Source: Rostrohypoxylon terebratum (lineage: Eukaryota > Ascomycota > Sordariomycetes > Xylariales > Hypoxylaceae). Taken from it: 64,000 nt of DNA. Position numbers and translations under genes: made by a program. The notes beneath the pieces were generated by a model. That model made no database searches. It saw only the letters and a program-made list of their open reading frames with translations, and was not told the DNA's origin. The DNA lies in assembly GCA_022497145.1 (NCBI GenBank), contig MU385881.1, positions 124,001 to 188,000 of the forward strand. Reading direction: 5' to 3'. How positions within the stretch are numbered: the first letter of the stretch is position 1; the number at the start of each line of letters is the position of its first letter. Positions 47,785 to 61,320 of this stretch are shown piece by piece.

Positions 47785-49614
47785 ATGTCCTTAAAAGAAA
47801 TGTCGTTTTTTCCTACCACGATTTCTTCGCAAAGCATCGTCGACGTGACTGCGGAAATGGAGTTGGGTTTTCATTAGGGAACATGGTTTCGCATTTGCCT
47901 TGAGACATCGGTACATAGGCTTGCGTGGAGGGAACGAGAAAAGATGGTCTATTAGTTCGACTAGTCAACTACACCACGACAATGCTTACGAGAATTCGAT
48001 GATATTCACTTCAAACACCCCAATGAAATGTGACGGTTTTTTTTCTTTTGCGTAGGACTAAGGCACAGGGTTTGGTTTTGCAACAAAGTACCTCGGACTT
48101 AAGATGGGTCCCTTACCTACTCAGCGCCGACATCTGCTTGCTCATAGGAACGGAAGGAAGCTGTGGCTGCTTACAACCAGCGCCAAGGTTTGTTTGCATG
48201 CACAAGCATAATAGCATATCCACATCGAGATTTCGATAAATCTTTCGAGAAGATCTGCTGACGGATAGAAGGTCTGACGAACCGTCGCTACTGGTATCTA
48301 TCTGCGCTATGTGCTATTATTAAGCACCAAGCACCGTAGTCTAGACTCTACTTCGACTATGCCTGGCTATCCGTCTTTATAGGCATTACGTTCGATATTG
48401 GTTGATCAGCAGAAAAATGTGCTGCCAGGTCAGGCCGAGACCTTCCCGTAGGGACTCAATCGATTTGACCATTCCATTCCTATCGTAAATGCATAACATT
48501 CTCGATTTTATCTACAGCTTCACAATCGTGGATGACAAATGGTATTCCCAAGTTGTTTCCAAAATATCAAAGAGATGGGTCGTTATTGACACATGAATGT
48601 ACTTAGGTAGGATACCCTCGATATTTATTTCCTCCTTATTCCCGAAAATTTATCCAGTCTTGCTTTATACCCTCGTTAAACCCCTTCACGTGCATCGAGG
48701 ATCTTTATGCTTCAGTCTTTGGGTTTCATTGCCTCTCTAACGATTTTTCGGTGGACAGAAGTGGTCGAAGTAAAGTAGGTCGGTGCGTAATAGGATGATG
48801 CTACTTGAGCATTATTGGCTGGCGAAACGAAGGTGGAAAGCATGAAGCTCACTGAATACATAACCTTCCCATCTGCCCGTATTATGTAGCATAGTAAGTT
48901 CGGCAGATCGCTCGGATGGTCTTTTCTTTAAAGGGATCAGTCCTACATCACCAACACCCCAGCACCCGTACATCACTCCACGCAGACGAATATGTTGCAG
49001 TGTTGATGCGGTTAGACCATTGCAACGCTGCGGAACCGTCGCATACCGAGATACTACGCCGCCGAACGCCCCCATCGTATATGTGCGCGTAGAGAATAGT
49101 TTATCTGGTACGGATGGACAGATTGGGCGAGTTCCGCTTTTTTGAGTATGCCAGGTATTTTAGGTACGCCAGGCATGCATAGGGGGTAGATGGGGGTAGA
49201 TGACCCGGTCATCATTACATGCATATCAATCATCCTACCACGTCGCAGAAGGAACAATGCCCTTGCTTCTAGATACTGGGAAATGACCAAGGACATGAAA
49301 GGGCGGGATCATTGGAAGGTTCCACGCTTCCAACAAAGCAACTGCAAAGGATGTTCAACCCAAAATTCATGTAAAAGGGATAAGAAACTTTGTTGCTTTG
49401 TGAGGGATATAATTAATACTGGGAAACCATGGAAAGGCGCGGCTTCCAGGTGTTCCATAGGTTTCGAATTTCCACTCGAAGAGAGCGGAAGTGGTGGTTT
49501 CTTGTTTCTTGTTTCTTGCTTGTGACTTCTCGAAGTTGATGATCCTCGGCTTTTAGCATTTCCCTCTACAACTCACCTACCATCATCCCTCATTCCAACT
49601 ACGAACTACGAACC
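47785..49614. other. Intergenic, no gene seen
   Basis: About 1.8 kb between rps29 and the NRPS-like gene. Short frames only. The tandem TTTCTTG at about 49498-49520 lies within 120 bases of the downstream start. Confidence 0.5.
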
Positions 49615-52600
49615 ATGGCTGGTTTCCATGAGCTGATCCCTAACGTGATCAAGAGGAGGATTCATGAAAGTCGCCCTCTTCTAAAAATCAGTCATCCCGA
49701 CCGCGATCCCATTGACGTAACATTCGCTCGTCTTGACAATGCCGTCAATAGGGCAGCTTGGTTTCTCAACAAGAACTTGGGCCCCGATGAAAAGACCTTC
49801 ATCTGGATGTCGCAAAGCGACGCCAGATACATCATATGGGCTATCGCTGCTATGAAAGCTGGCAAGGTCGTAGTGTTTCCGTCGCTGAGTAATCGAGTAT
49901 CGGCTAACCTCCGACTATTCGAAACCGTCGAGGCTAAACACATGTTCTATGGCCCCGAATCGTCGGGAACGCTCGCAGAGCTCATCACCAAGGCTAGCCC
50001 AACTGTTGCGGCTCGACCAGGGATATCACTCGAAGAGATTCTGTCAACTGAGCCCGTTCCAGATTTTCCCTTTGATAAAAGTTTCGACGAGATCAAGGAT
50101 AAGCGATTTATGGGTCTTCATACTTCTGGAACTTCAGGTCAGATACCCGTATTTCTACTTTCTATATCGTTTTATAAATTCCATATTCCGAAAGACTTCC
50201 CTTGTGATTTCAGAACAGCCAATATATCAAACACGTTGAAATCTTATTCGTACACATAACTGTCAGTATGAACAATATTCTCACATACACTAGGTCACCC
50301 AAAGCCGATTTGGTGGACTCACGCTCACTTCGAAAATCTATTCTCGCCAATAGAAGAGGGTGTCCTTCCCGAAGGCGTCCACGTAGAGAGACCGACATGT
50401 AGTACTCTGGTCAACCATGACGTTCTCATCGTGGGGTCCCAATCTCATGTAAGGCCCCGTATCCATATGTCCCTTTGCAAAAAAGTAACTCATACCCTGA
50501 CTAAATAGGCTGGTGCAATGTACATAACGATGGTCTCTCTACATTCCCCTATGACTGCTATCCTCCTACACCCAGACGTCCCCATAATTCCGACCAACAT
50601 TGCGACCGTCGTCCACCAGACCGGTGCCAACAGTCTGATCTGCCCTCCCGTGCCTATTGAAAACATGCTCAAGTTCCCAGACGGAATCAAGGCACTCTCA
50701 CAGCTCAAGCATGTCGGCTATGTTGGCGGTCCTATCAACCCAGTGCATGGAGTTGAAATTGCCAAGATCACGCCCCACCTCTACAGTCTCATTGGTAGCA
50801 CCGAGGGTGCTCTCCATCATTTGGATTACTCCCCCAATAGCGAGAATTGGGACGCCCTACGTTTCGTGGACGTCGGTCAGCGCATGGAAGAAATATTTCC
50901 GGGCCTGTACGAACTTGTTTTTCCCAAAACGGAGGCGATCGATCGGTTATACTCATACTTCCGCTCGTACCCGCATCTCACAGATGAGTATCGCACCAAA
51001 GACTTATTTGCCCCGGTCCCTGGGCAACCTGGGTGGTGGCGCTTCCGTGGGCGTACGGATAACTGGGTGGCTATGGCTAATGGGTACAAGATGGACCCGT
51101 CCGACTTTGAGGCTATAGCGTCGTCTCACCCGGACGTACGCGGTGTTATCGTAGGCGGATCGCATCGCTTCCGGCTTTGTCTCCTTATCGAATTGCACGA
51201 ACATCTAGTCCCGGCTAATTCTGAGGAAGCCCACTCAGCTCTTGAGAAATTATGGCCTAAAATCCACGAGGCGAACCAGACCTCGCCCAAATTTGGCCAG
51301 ATTCCGAGCGAGCTCGTAATGTTCACATCGAAAGAAAAGCCGTTCTTGAGGGCAGGCAAGGGAACGATCCAACGACAGCTAACGCTACAAGCTTACGAAG
51401 AGGAAATTGACGCGCTCTATGAACGAGTTGAGAGCGGGATATTGGTTAACGACCTAGACCCCATCGTATCTCTAGAGGCACAGTCATTAGAACCGGTGCT
51501 CACGCAGCTATTCCAGCAGGCGCTTGACACGAAAGATGTAGATGCGGAGACGGATGTATTTGCGCGTGGCTTGGATTCGAACGGCGTTACGATCACGATT
51601 TCGAGACTCAAGGCCGCACTTAGGAATTACGGCGTCTCAGAGGATACTCTGCGCGGATTGAATATTGGGCTTATGTATAGCTCGACTACGGCACGATCAC
51701 TAGCTATAACATTATCGGCTTACCTACTTGGCGGTGGTGAAGGGGAGGGAGATGCCGCAGATGGCGGCGTTGAGGATATGTTGGATAAATATATTCCTCA
51801 CGCCAGCGACCCGCGCGCTCCACAAACTGTCGTGATAACAGGTACCACGGGTAGTTTGGGCACTTATCTACTATCTGCGCTGCAATCTTTACCTCGGACC
51901 CGGGTTCGTCGTATTTTTTGTCTAAACCGGGCTTCCGATGCTTCCGCGAAGCAAGCCTCGGCCCTCAAGTCTCGTGGTCTGCCCCCGGCCGACGAGGAAT
52001 CAGGCCGCGTAGTCTTCCTGACGGTGTCCAATTTTGGTGTGCCTCACCTCGGACTGAGTATGAAAGATTACGATGCCCTTGTAGCAGAGACTACAGCTAT
52101 CATCCATAACGCATGGCCGGTAAATTTCCTGCTCCCACTCAAGAGCTTCGAACCAAGTATTGCAGGACTCGTGAACTTGCTGGAAATAGCGAGGCAAGGC
52201 GTAAAGGAACCTGCAATATTCTTCGTATCGAGTATATCGGCAGCTATGGGCGCGGAGACGCAGGTTCCCGAGGACGTGTTGCCCGACCCGAAGCAATTGG
52301 TGCTAAAGCAGGGGTATGCTAGGAGCAAGTATGTTGGAGAGCGCTTGCTCGATAGCTATGTTAAGGCGACGGGGCGCAAGGCTGCGGTGCTGCGCGTTGG
52401 TCAGGTTGCGGGCCCGGTTGAGTTGGGTGGGACGTGGAATAAGTGGGAGTGGTTCCCGAGTCTGGTGCGAAGTAGCAAGTTCTTAGGAAAGTTACCGAAG
52501 ACGCTAGGTACAAGTAGTAGGGTCGAATGGGTACCAGTCGATGAATTGGCGAAGATTATACTTGAGGTTGTAGACGATCTTAGAAATGAAGAAACCGTTA

Positions 52601-53034
52601 ACGGCAATGGTACGGCAAATGGAATCGACGGGCAGAGCGGAAATAAAGGCACAAAGGTGTATAACCTGGTCAACCCCTCGCCCGTCAACTTCGCAGACCT
52701 TCTTCCTGCGCTAAAAGAGAAGGGAATTGCGAAGGAGGAGACGTCGTTTGAGGAATGGATCGATGCCCTCGAACACAGTAGCCACGATCGCGCGGCTAAG
52801 AAGAGGAGCGCGGAGGATAATCCCGCGGTTAAACTGTTAGACTTTTACAAGTCGCTTGTACCGAAGAAAGACGCGGATAAGAGTAACAAGAACGGAGCAG
52901 GCGAGGGAGAGGGTGGCGAGGACGATTATACATGGCGCGTGGAAAACACTTTGCGAGCGAGCCCAACAGCAAGGGAGTTACAGCCGGTAAATACGGAGTG
53001 GGTGAAACTATGGGTTGATCGATGGGGATTCTGA
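49615..53034 (+). CDS. NRPS-like reductase (adenylation-thiolation-reductase)
   Basis: Activates a carboxylic acid as adenylate, loads it on a phosphopantetheine arm and releases it reductively as aldehyde or alcohol; there is no condensation domain. Exons are 49615-50137, 50294-50448 and 50509-53034 (1067 residues). The adenylation domain (about 20-520) has the phosphate loop HTSGTSG ending at residue 175, completed across intron 1 (followed by HPKPIWWTHAH), IGSTEGALHHL, YRTKDLF, WRFRGRTDNWV and the A10-like Lys510 in AGKGTIQR. The carrier domain has Ser583 in ARGLDSNG, where the residue after DS is Asn rather than the usual Leu. The reductase has Rossmann motif GTTGSLG (671-677) and the SDR-type pair Tyr829/Lys833 in GYARSKY. 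The C-terminal extension is charged. Substrate cannot be read from sequence. Convergent with the MFS gene at 53996. Confidence 0.92.
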
Positions 53035-53995
53035 TGGAATTTCCTTGTGACATGTGTCATGGGTCCAGGAAAGAGATATATATCGCGCTTACAGATATTA
53101 GATAGAGATATGAGAAATTTCACGACGCATCGGAAGAATGGGAAAAGTACCTATACAAAAGACATTTATGTTATCGAGGTTTGAAACAGGCCCCATATTC
53201 ATGGATATTTCTTACCGTGTTCATGAGATATAGACATTTCGTGCCGTACCTAGTAGATACCTACCTTTCAACTGACCTATCCTTCGGATACTAAACACTC
53301 GATGATCGTGAGGATATCATTTTTTACCAATTTATTTCTATTAGTCTATTATGTAACACATCTACGATATATAGGTATAGAGGCGTAACGTTCTAATCCA
53401 ACTCCACCGAAGCACATTGTATATATACAGAAAAAAAAGGCATCAATCCATCCGAGGCGTGTCCTCATGCGCATCCTCATCTAGGCAAGATGAAAAAAAA
53501 ACCCAAGGTATCTTCATACGTACGCGGACATCCTCTAAAGAGACAGATGCAGTAAAACGACCACACTCCCCCCCGATTTTTTTGAGCAAACCCGTAAGGT
53601 GGTGGACATAGTAAAAAAAACAAGAAGAAAAAAAGGGGTAGGTGAACGCCATGTAACGCCTCTAGATATGCATGCATGCTTTGTTTCGTCCCCCCAGAAA
53701 CCGGGCTTTCACTTCGTGTCCCATGCTATGACCGAGTTTCCCTAGCGAGTGGTGTGTTGTGGTAGAATGGAACGGGGCCACCTCGGTTCTTAGAACGTGG
53801 CCAGCACGATGCTTTACTTTTCCCCGGCAACCATTTGGCGCAGTTTATGTGGTTTAGGTACTGCGGAGGTGCTCGATTGTCTTGATCGGATCGGTTATAA
53901 TCTCTTAGCCGAGCCGATGTGATGTAATGGGTTAGGGAAATATAACCCTAACCATTCAAAAAAGGGGGGGGTTGCTTGTGAGACTAGGTGGCCGT
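53035..53995. other. Convergent intergenic region
   Basis: About 960 bases between the 3' ends of the NRPS-like and MFS genes. It contains purine-rich runs and a G7 tract near 53964. No gene seen. Confidence 0.5.
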
Positions 53996-55913
53996 TCAAG
54001 GGTTGCTGACGTAGCTCCTGGCGCGCCTCAGGTCCTGGTCGTCGGAGTCGTCTTCCCGGTTGACGGGGCCGTTGGAGATGCCAGCGAGCTTCTCATCGTC
54101 CTCGCCGGCGTAGGCGTACTTGCTGCGCTGCCTGATCTTCTCGCCGTAGATCCAGAACAGGAAGGGGATACCGCAGCAGGCTAAGCTGATGAAGGCGAGG
54201 AGCGTGCTGGCCCATTGGTACCCGAGGCGCGCGTACATTTGCTCAGTGAAGAGGACGACGGCGGCTCCCCAGAAGGATCGGATACAGGTCTTCGCCGCGA
54301 GGGCGGAGGCCGCTTGGTGCTGGTACGCGTCGACGAGGTAGTTGTTGGCGGAGTTGTAGAGGAAGATGAAGCCGAAGCCGATAGGGAAACCGCCGAGAGC
54401 AGGTCCGACCCAGATTAGATGCGGGTATGAGGTCCAGGCGAAGATAAATAGACCGATGGGGATGAACCAGCAGGAGCACATCATGGGGATTAGACGGAGC
54501 TCAGGTGGGGGTAGGCCTTGGTACTTGGAGATGAGCTTGCGGTAGTGCGCGTTGACTAGAGGCGCGCAAATGGCGGAAGCGATGACACCGACGGCTAGTG
54601 GAATGAACATAAGACCCGTGATACCGGCGGAGTAGCCCTTGCCTTCTTGGAAGATGATAGGGAAGGCGACGAAAAACATGTACAGAAGACCGTAAAGGAC
54701 GGACATGTACAGGGAAATCAAGAAGACGATCAGTTCACCGAAGAGAAGCTGGAACGGTCGGACCAAGAAAATTCCGAGTCGCTCAGCGAAAGGTCGCTTG
54801 TCGATATCCTCTTCTGTAACATAGTCCTGTTCGCCTGTCTGCTTGCGCAATTTAGCGGCTCTCCTGGCTAGAATGGTGGGCGCGTAAGTCTCGGGGACGG
54901 TGAATGAGATTAGGACCCAGACGATGAAAGCCAAGATTAGGTGGATCCAGTAAAGCCATCTCCAGCCGGCAGCGTCAGATAAGAAACCACCAACGAGAGG
55001 ACCGACTATGATGTTGTGTTAGAATCTAAGACGTCATTTAAATGGATGTCAATTAGGTACTCACTAGCAGGACCGATAAAAGGGGCAGCGGAGAAAGCGG
55101 CCATAGGAATACCACGCTCCTCCGATCTCCACAAGTCAGCCAAGGTACCGCCGACAAGCGTCATGGGCGCGGAGAAGGCAATGCCGTCAATGGCTCGCGC
55201 AACCAGGAGAGTCTGGATGTTTTTCGCGACAGCACCTGGAATGATGAAAACGACGGCGACCAAAAGCGTGGTAGCGTAGATGACTTGTCTTCCGTACACT
55301 TCAGAGAGCGGAGCGAAGATCATTGGGCCTTTTGATTGGTTAGTTACCTAGTAGATAGTTGGACGAATGACTCGCGATGAGATGCGCGTGAGCGAATTAA
55401 CTCACCAATACCGAAACCGACGACGAATAGCGTGATACTGAGTAATGCGACTTCTTCGCTGACCCCAAACTCGTCGGATACACCAGCAATGTCGGCCGTG
55501 ACGACACTGGACGAAAAGGCAACGACGAAACAGGTAACGGCGACGACCATGGTACAATACCACTTGTACCCCTTAGACCAGTTCTTGGGGTTCTCGGGGT
55601 CGTTCGGGGTGAAGGTGACGAGCTTGTACCTGTGCTCTCCATCGGGTTCTACTGGACCAGGTATTTGGCCGTCTGTTGTTTCTGTGGTGTATTCTGTAAG
55701 GTTGGCTTCGTTGGATAGAGTTCGGTACGGCAGGTTCACATCTAAGTTAGGATCTCGGATGGTCTCCTTGGTAGCGTTACGGGATAGGGGATTCGTAGGA
55801 CGACGAGCCAAGCTAGGAGGGTTGATGGGACCGTATTTGACGTGGTCCGGGTGGTTGCTGGCCTGTGTGGAAGGCCTTTCCACCTCTGTGGTGGACGAAT
55901 CGTTCGAATCCAT
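53996..55913 (-). CDS. MFS transporter, DHA1 (drug:H+ antiporter) type
   Basis: Plasma-membrane proton-coupled exporter of the 12-helix major facilitator group, related to yeast polyamine/drug exporters. Exons are 55913-55406, 55328-55065 and 55005-53996 (593 residues), with phase 1 introns. The cytosolic N-terminal 110 residues are polar. NPKNWSKGYKW precedes helix 1, as in many fungal DHA1 proteins. The loop after helix 2 reads PLSEVYGRQ, a form of MFS motif A. FIGPAIGPLVGGFLSD is formed across intron 2 and represents motif C. The central loop is charged (RRAAKLRKQTGEQ) before the second helix bundle. The C-terminal tail is acidic and Arg-rich. The substrate is unknown; proximity to the NRPS-like gene suggests, but does not show, export of its product. 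Confidence 0.93.
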
Positions 55914-58900
55914 GTTGAATCGTGAATATTATTATTTATTAATACTTTTTAATACCTTGAGGGAGGTATAAGTGAAACGCCTCATATGACTCTCAGGAAG
56001 AAGATAATATTAGAGAGAACAAAACCTCATAAAGAGGTGTAAGGGGGTGGGATCCATCCCTTATATAAGTGAAAGATCAGTGACCCTTGAAGTTCTAGGC
56101 CATTTGCCTCTGGCTGGCATGGTTGAGAAGTTAAGCTGGTAAAGGGATGTTATTGGCTAGCACGAGATCACCGAATGGTTTGAGACATCGAGAATGTACT
56201 GGATGTGTACTGGATGACTGGATGGATACCGATGACGGAACCACTTTAGTTTCCTATTCGAGTAAATGCCCATTGTAATGAGAGACGGGATAGGTTGATC
56301 GACTTAATCGACTTATTGGCAAGTGCCCAAGCTGGAAACTAGCAAAAGCTTAATTTACACGCTTTTATACGCTTTTACCCTAAGGCGCGAGGACGCGAGT
56401 CGAGCAAATCTTTAAGGCGAGGGAGTTGGTTCGGCGAATCTCGGCGTTGCAAGAGCCCCACAGGGCCGGGACCGTGAATTCGGGCCCACACGGCGAGAAT
56501 TCGACATCCGGCACGTCGAGGTTGAGAGAGGTTAGAGGAGGTAGAAGTCGATTATGGACTTTCAACAACTCTCGTTTCAATCAAGGTTGGCTTAGAAGCA
56601 CAAACAGACGGTGTAAGTCACCCAAAAACCTTGTCAGAATGAGAAGACTGGGAAAAAAAAGGAGACTGAGTGGTGTTGTGAAGAAAGTTGAACCACAATC
56701 GATTTAATGGGTCTCGAGCCGCAAAACTCTCAGGGGTCCCACTCTTACGGGTTCAGACACTTGGCCCACAAAACAGGAAAATTCAGTTAAAGCACTTACC
56801 GGATTAGGTAAGACCCGAGAGGACGGAAGCCAGTCAATCGATTTATTCACTTTCATTTGCAGGTTAATGTTTCATTTGGTTCCTTTTTTTAGGGTTTGGA
56901 AAGTAGCCCTGGAGCCCTATAAAATGACTATTAATTACGTATGCAACTGTAAACGCATAAGAAGAAATGTATCCATCTTCATGATCGCTATCGAGGGCGT
57001 CGTCGATTTTGTCGATCGATTTTCTTAAGGTTAGTCTTTTTTGGTTTTTAGTTTTTAGCTTTTAGTTTATCTTTTTTATCTCTTTATTTCTTATTCCCTA
57101 TTTCTTTCAAATCTCGGTACACCACAAAAGAACAAAAACAAAAAAAAAAAAAACAGCAGACCATTACCTTATCGAAGCACCTGCACTGGAAAAAAGCAAA
57201 AAGCTGGGTGGGCTGAACCGGTACTAGGCACGCTAATCGTCTCGTGTGGGCCCCCTGATAATACGTACAGAATGACGGGGCCATATCCGGGCTGCCCACG
57301 CTACCACGACAACTTCCTCGTTCTGGTTGTCTTGGGTTGATCCTTTGCTGACCTGTGCGTTATCCGAATTTTCTGTATTGAGATGAAGAGTCTTGGCGGT
57401 TGAAAAATGCCTCTCTTCTTCTCTCTTCTTGCAAAAGCGACATCGGTGAGCACGTCAAGGGAAGAGATTGCGGATTTTAGCTATTATTATTATGACCTAA
57501 TTCATACTTGGGTCTTTTCTGGGTCTTTTCTGGGTCTTTTCTGGATATTTTCTGGACACTGGACGCTGGACATCGGCTTCAAAGTTCAGCCAGCTGTGCT
57601 ACCATGTTACGTAGGACCTAGATAGATGAACGGGCTTATCATCGCAGACCATTTCCTGCTCTTCGATCCCTTGACGTTACACTGCTGGAATGCGGCTTGC
57701 CAATACATAGATAAATCAGCGCTCGACATCACTACTACTACTAATATGTACAATCGAATAGGTACCTAGATAATAAAGTACCTGCGTGTCTTAGCTTAGC
57801 ATGACGCAGGATCCCGTTGTGGTCTCGGCGATCCCAGCTATCGCCCGCCGAAAGCTTGTCAGAGTGAGAATCACTTGGCCCGAGCGGTACAAAATCCCGA
57901 ACTAGCTTCCTTCGGCTAGATCGATCGGTTGGACGGACTTCTTTACCCTCGGCAGAGAACACGATTTGGCTATGTATTCATGAAAACACTCTTAAATACT
58001 CCTTCATTATCAGTATTAACTATATTAAGTCATATCTGATCGGGCATCAATGCCTTTGTGAAAAAAGTTGGGTCTTGAGCCTGGTTCTAAGATTAAAAAG
58101 TTGTCCTGATCATGGGAGGCTTGAGTCATAACCCTTCGTTAATAATACCTAAAATTCACCCTGAGAAAACATCACGAGATAATCGTATTACTACTTACCT
58201 ATACTTACCTGCTACAGCCTACGAAGTAAGCTCAACAAACCACCTATGGTTTCAGACAGAAAAGTTCAAAATCGAAAAACCGAGAAAGGATTTTGTGAAT
58301 TAGGAAAAGATAATCACCAGGTAAACAAACATGTACCGGATTCGAGAATTCGGCTATTGACCCCTGGTTGGTTGGGTAGCCGTCACGCTAGAGTAGGAAT
58401 AGGTACCTACTCTCAACATCGACAAGTGGATCGTGACCCTCTTTAGCCGTGGCAGATAAGTGGCCATCTTCTCTGAACACACGTGGAAAGCCGCTGAAGT
58501 GGATGAGAAGGACCGGGTACTGAATAGATCTCAATCACAAGCCAACACAGGGGTATCTTCTAACGTCGTGGATTCAAAACCAAAACGTACGCATACATCT
58601 CATCTCGATACCACGCATTCCACTCACGTAAAAGATCCATCATAGCTCATGATGTTTCAATGCCCTATTCAAAAACGTGTTTATAATTAGCTGGCCTCAT
58701 TTCGTGAAGCTCGGTAATAGAGGTGGAGTTGTGTCAAGTTACCTATACTTACCTAGCTGCCTAGCTGCCATGAAAGGAGCATTTGTGTAATATTAGAAGC
58801 ACACTAGTAGGTTAGCAAGAGCTCCATTTTTAGTCCTTGCTAGTAGGCTGCGTTTAACATCGGAAATGTCTTCTTAATGCGAGTAACTCATCAAGTTTAG

Positions 58901-59157
58901 TCGTTTTACCATTTCATCATTTTCTATAGTCAACTGAACTACATGAAAGACGCGTTAGAGTAGAGGGGAGATCAGACGAGCCTCGGGATAATGTCTGGTG
59001 TACATGGGCTCAAAATATAATACATGATCCGAATTCCCTTATACACAAGAGGAGCAACGCCTATTTTCCCCGTGCCGACCGTAAAAGTGTAGAGCCGAAT
59101 AGCCCGTTCTATCCCCCTTTCACACCGAGACTAGTCCTAAATAGTCGGTAGGCTACT
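55914..59157. other. Intergenic, no gene seen
   Basis: About 3.2 kb. It contains T-rich tracts (57020-57110), an A13 run near 57139-57152 and the 11-bp tandem at 57510-57542. Short frames lack motifs. Confidence 0.5.
57510..57542 (+). repeat. 11-bp tandem repeat, three units
   Basis: GGGTCTTTTCT repeated three times without mismatch, followed by a decayed fourth unit (GGATATTTTCT). Confidence 0.9.
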
Positions 59158-60582
59158 TCAAGAGACGATTCGTGTGATGATACCCGTCGCGACGGTTCGG
59201 CCACCCTCACGGATGTTGACATGTTGACCGACCTCGGTGGCGAGGGGATGGTGCAGAGTGCACATCATTTCGACGTTGTCGCCGGGCATGACGATTCTGC
59301 TCTTATCCTCGACGTCCGGGGGGAAAGTGAGCGCGCAAGCTTCGTCGGCGGTTCGTATATACATCTGAGGTCGGTAGTTCTCGCCGAAGCCGGTGTGTCG
59401 TCCACCTTCTTCCTTACTCAGGACGTATAGGGAGACCAGGAACTTGGTGTGGGCTTGAACGCTACCCGGCTCGACAATGACCATACCTCGCTTGACATCC
59501 TCTCGCTTCACGCTTCGCAGTAGCAGACCCGAGTTGTCGCCAGCACGCGACTCTTCGCAAGACTTCTTGAAGATCTCGATATCGGTGATCTTGGTCTTGA
59601 TGATTTCCGTACCCTTTCCGATTAACTCGACATCCGCGTCCCTCCTGAGGGTACCTCGCTCGACACGACCGGAGGCGACAGTTCCACGACCGGCGATGGA
59701 GAAGACATCCTCGACGGACATCAGGAAGGGCTTGTCAAGGTCACGCTGAGGGGTAGGGATCCACTCGTCCACGGCCTTCAATAAATCATCGATCCTGCTG
59801 ACACCGATATCTTCGCGCTTACCCTCCAAGGCCATCAGGGCAGAACCCATGACGACGGGGGTATCATCTCCTTCGAAACCGTACTGGGTCAGCAGCTCAC
59901 GCATTTCCATCTCGACAAGTTCCAACATCTCGGGGTCTTCGATGGCATCGATCTTGTTGACGAAGACGACAATCTTTTGAACACCGACCTGACGGGCGAG
60001 TAGGAGATGTTCTCTCGTTTGAGGCATCTGACCATCGGAAGCAGCGACTACGATGATAGCACCATCCATGTTGGCGGCACCAGTAATCATGTTCTTGATG
60101 TAATCGGCGTGACCGGGACAGTCGACGTGAGAGTAATGTCGGGCTTCCGTAGAGTATTCGATATGTGCGGTAGAAATGGTAATACCTCGCTTTCGCTCCT
60201 CAGGCGCCTTGTCGATAGAGCCATAGTCGAGGAAGCTAGCGAGCCCTTTCTCGGCCTGTCTCTTTGTGATGGCGGCAGATAAAGTAGTCTAAAATTTATA
60301 TATTCATCATTAGGATTGAGGATTGAGGATTGAGGGGTACTCGAGAACTCATATATGGGGATATAACAAACGCACCTTTCCGTGATCGACGTGACCGATG
60401 GTACCGATGTTGACGTGAGGCTTCGTTCTCTCGAAGACAGCGTATGATCGTGCGATGTTAAGGGCGGCGGCTACATTTTGCTGTCGCACAGCGAATTGTA
60501 AAGGGTTGGCGGCGCTGCCGGTTATGAGGGATTGCCGCGAGGCGCGCAGGAACGGCGCCAGTGTTCGCGAAAACGCCGACAT
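59158..60582 (-). CDS. tuf1: Mitochondrial translation elongation factor Tu
   Basis: GTPase that brings aminoacyl-tRNA to the mitochondrial ribosome. Exons are 60582-60376 and 60288-59158 (445 residues). Residues 1 to about 48 form an Arg/Ser/Ala-rich mitochondrial presequence; the mature part begins near FERTKPHVNIGTIGHVDHGK. The G1 loop GHVDHGKT is completed across the phase 0 intron (60375-60289), with GK at the exon 1 end and TTLS opening exon 2. G3 is DCPGH (residues 125-129), and G4 is NKID in VVFVNKIDAIED. Effector-region sequence RGITISTAHIEY is intact. Domains 2 and 3 follow in bacterial order (VFSIAGRGTVASGRVERG, GGRHTGFGENYRPQMY), ending RIVS. Length and motifs are those of alpha-proteobacterial-type EF-Tu. 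Confidence 0.97.
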
Positions 60583-61320
60583 GTTGATTGATACCTCCCT
60601 GCAGCCAAACGATATATCCCAATCGAGACGGAGAGAGGGGATTGGTAATAAATTGTCCTGGAAAGGTTGGGATTTAAGAAAAACGTGTGGTCTGAAGATA
60701 AAAAAAAGCTCCTAATAGCTAAAAATTTCATTGGAAGTTACATCTTGATTTTGATTGGCTAACAAACTCCATATTTCGTTATCGACTGATCATTGATAGA
60801 GTATAATGTACTCGACAAGAGGGGTAACCTTGCCCGCATCGTAAGTATTGGATACCTCAAATCTCCCCACTTGCGGAATTTAGTCGCAGCGGCATGGATC
60901 AAACGGGATTGGTCAATTCACTTTGCAGGTCAGTACCTAGTACCTAATACCGTACGCCACTGAAGAAGCAGCTGGAAACTACTACCGCATATTATTTTCA
61001 TTTTGACGGCAATTACCATCCATATAATCCAAATAAAAAAGCTGTGACGGTCCAAAATGGGGAGCTTCTAACTTTCATCAATTCAACTTCAACACCTAAC
61101 TCAACAATAACACCGTCTTATGGCGATTGTCAATTATTGTATCAAGTTTGAATGTATGAATATCCTCACATAAAATACAACACTCATGAGCTACATAGTA
61201 TATACTATGGATATCCCACTGTAATTGTCTCTCACATGACGTCAAAATCTAGCGCCTCCCCGTACTTCTCAAGCACCCACATCCTTTGGTCATTCTACAA
61301 CAGCCTCTGCAAACTCGGGG
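60583..61320. other. Intergenic region upstream of tuf1
   Basis: About 740 bases, AT-rich, with no gene. Presumably holds the tuf1 promoter. Confidence 0.5.

Noticed and set aside
48050..48061. Alternative last exon of rps29 (TAG acceptor followed by GAC TAA)
   Set aside because: It would end the protein in Lys-Asp instead of the conserved His-Arg and need a much longer intron; the exon at 47776 fits better.
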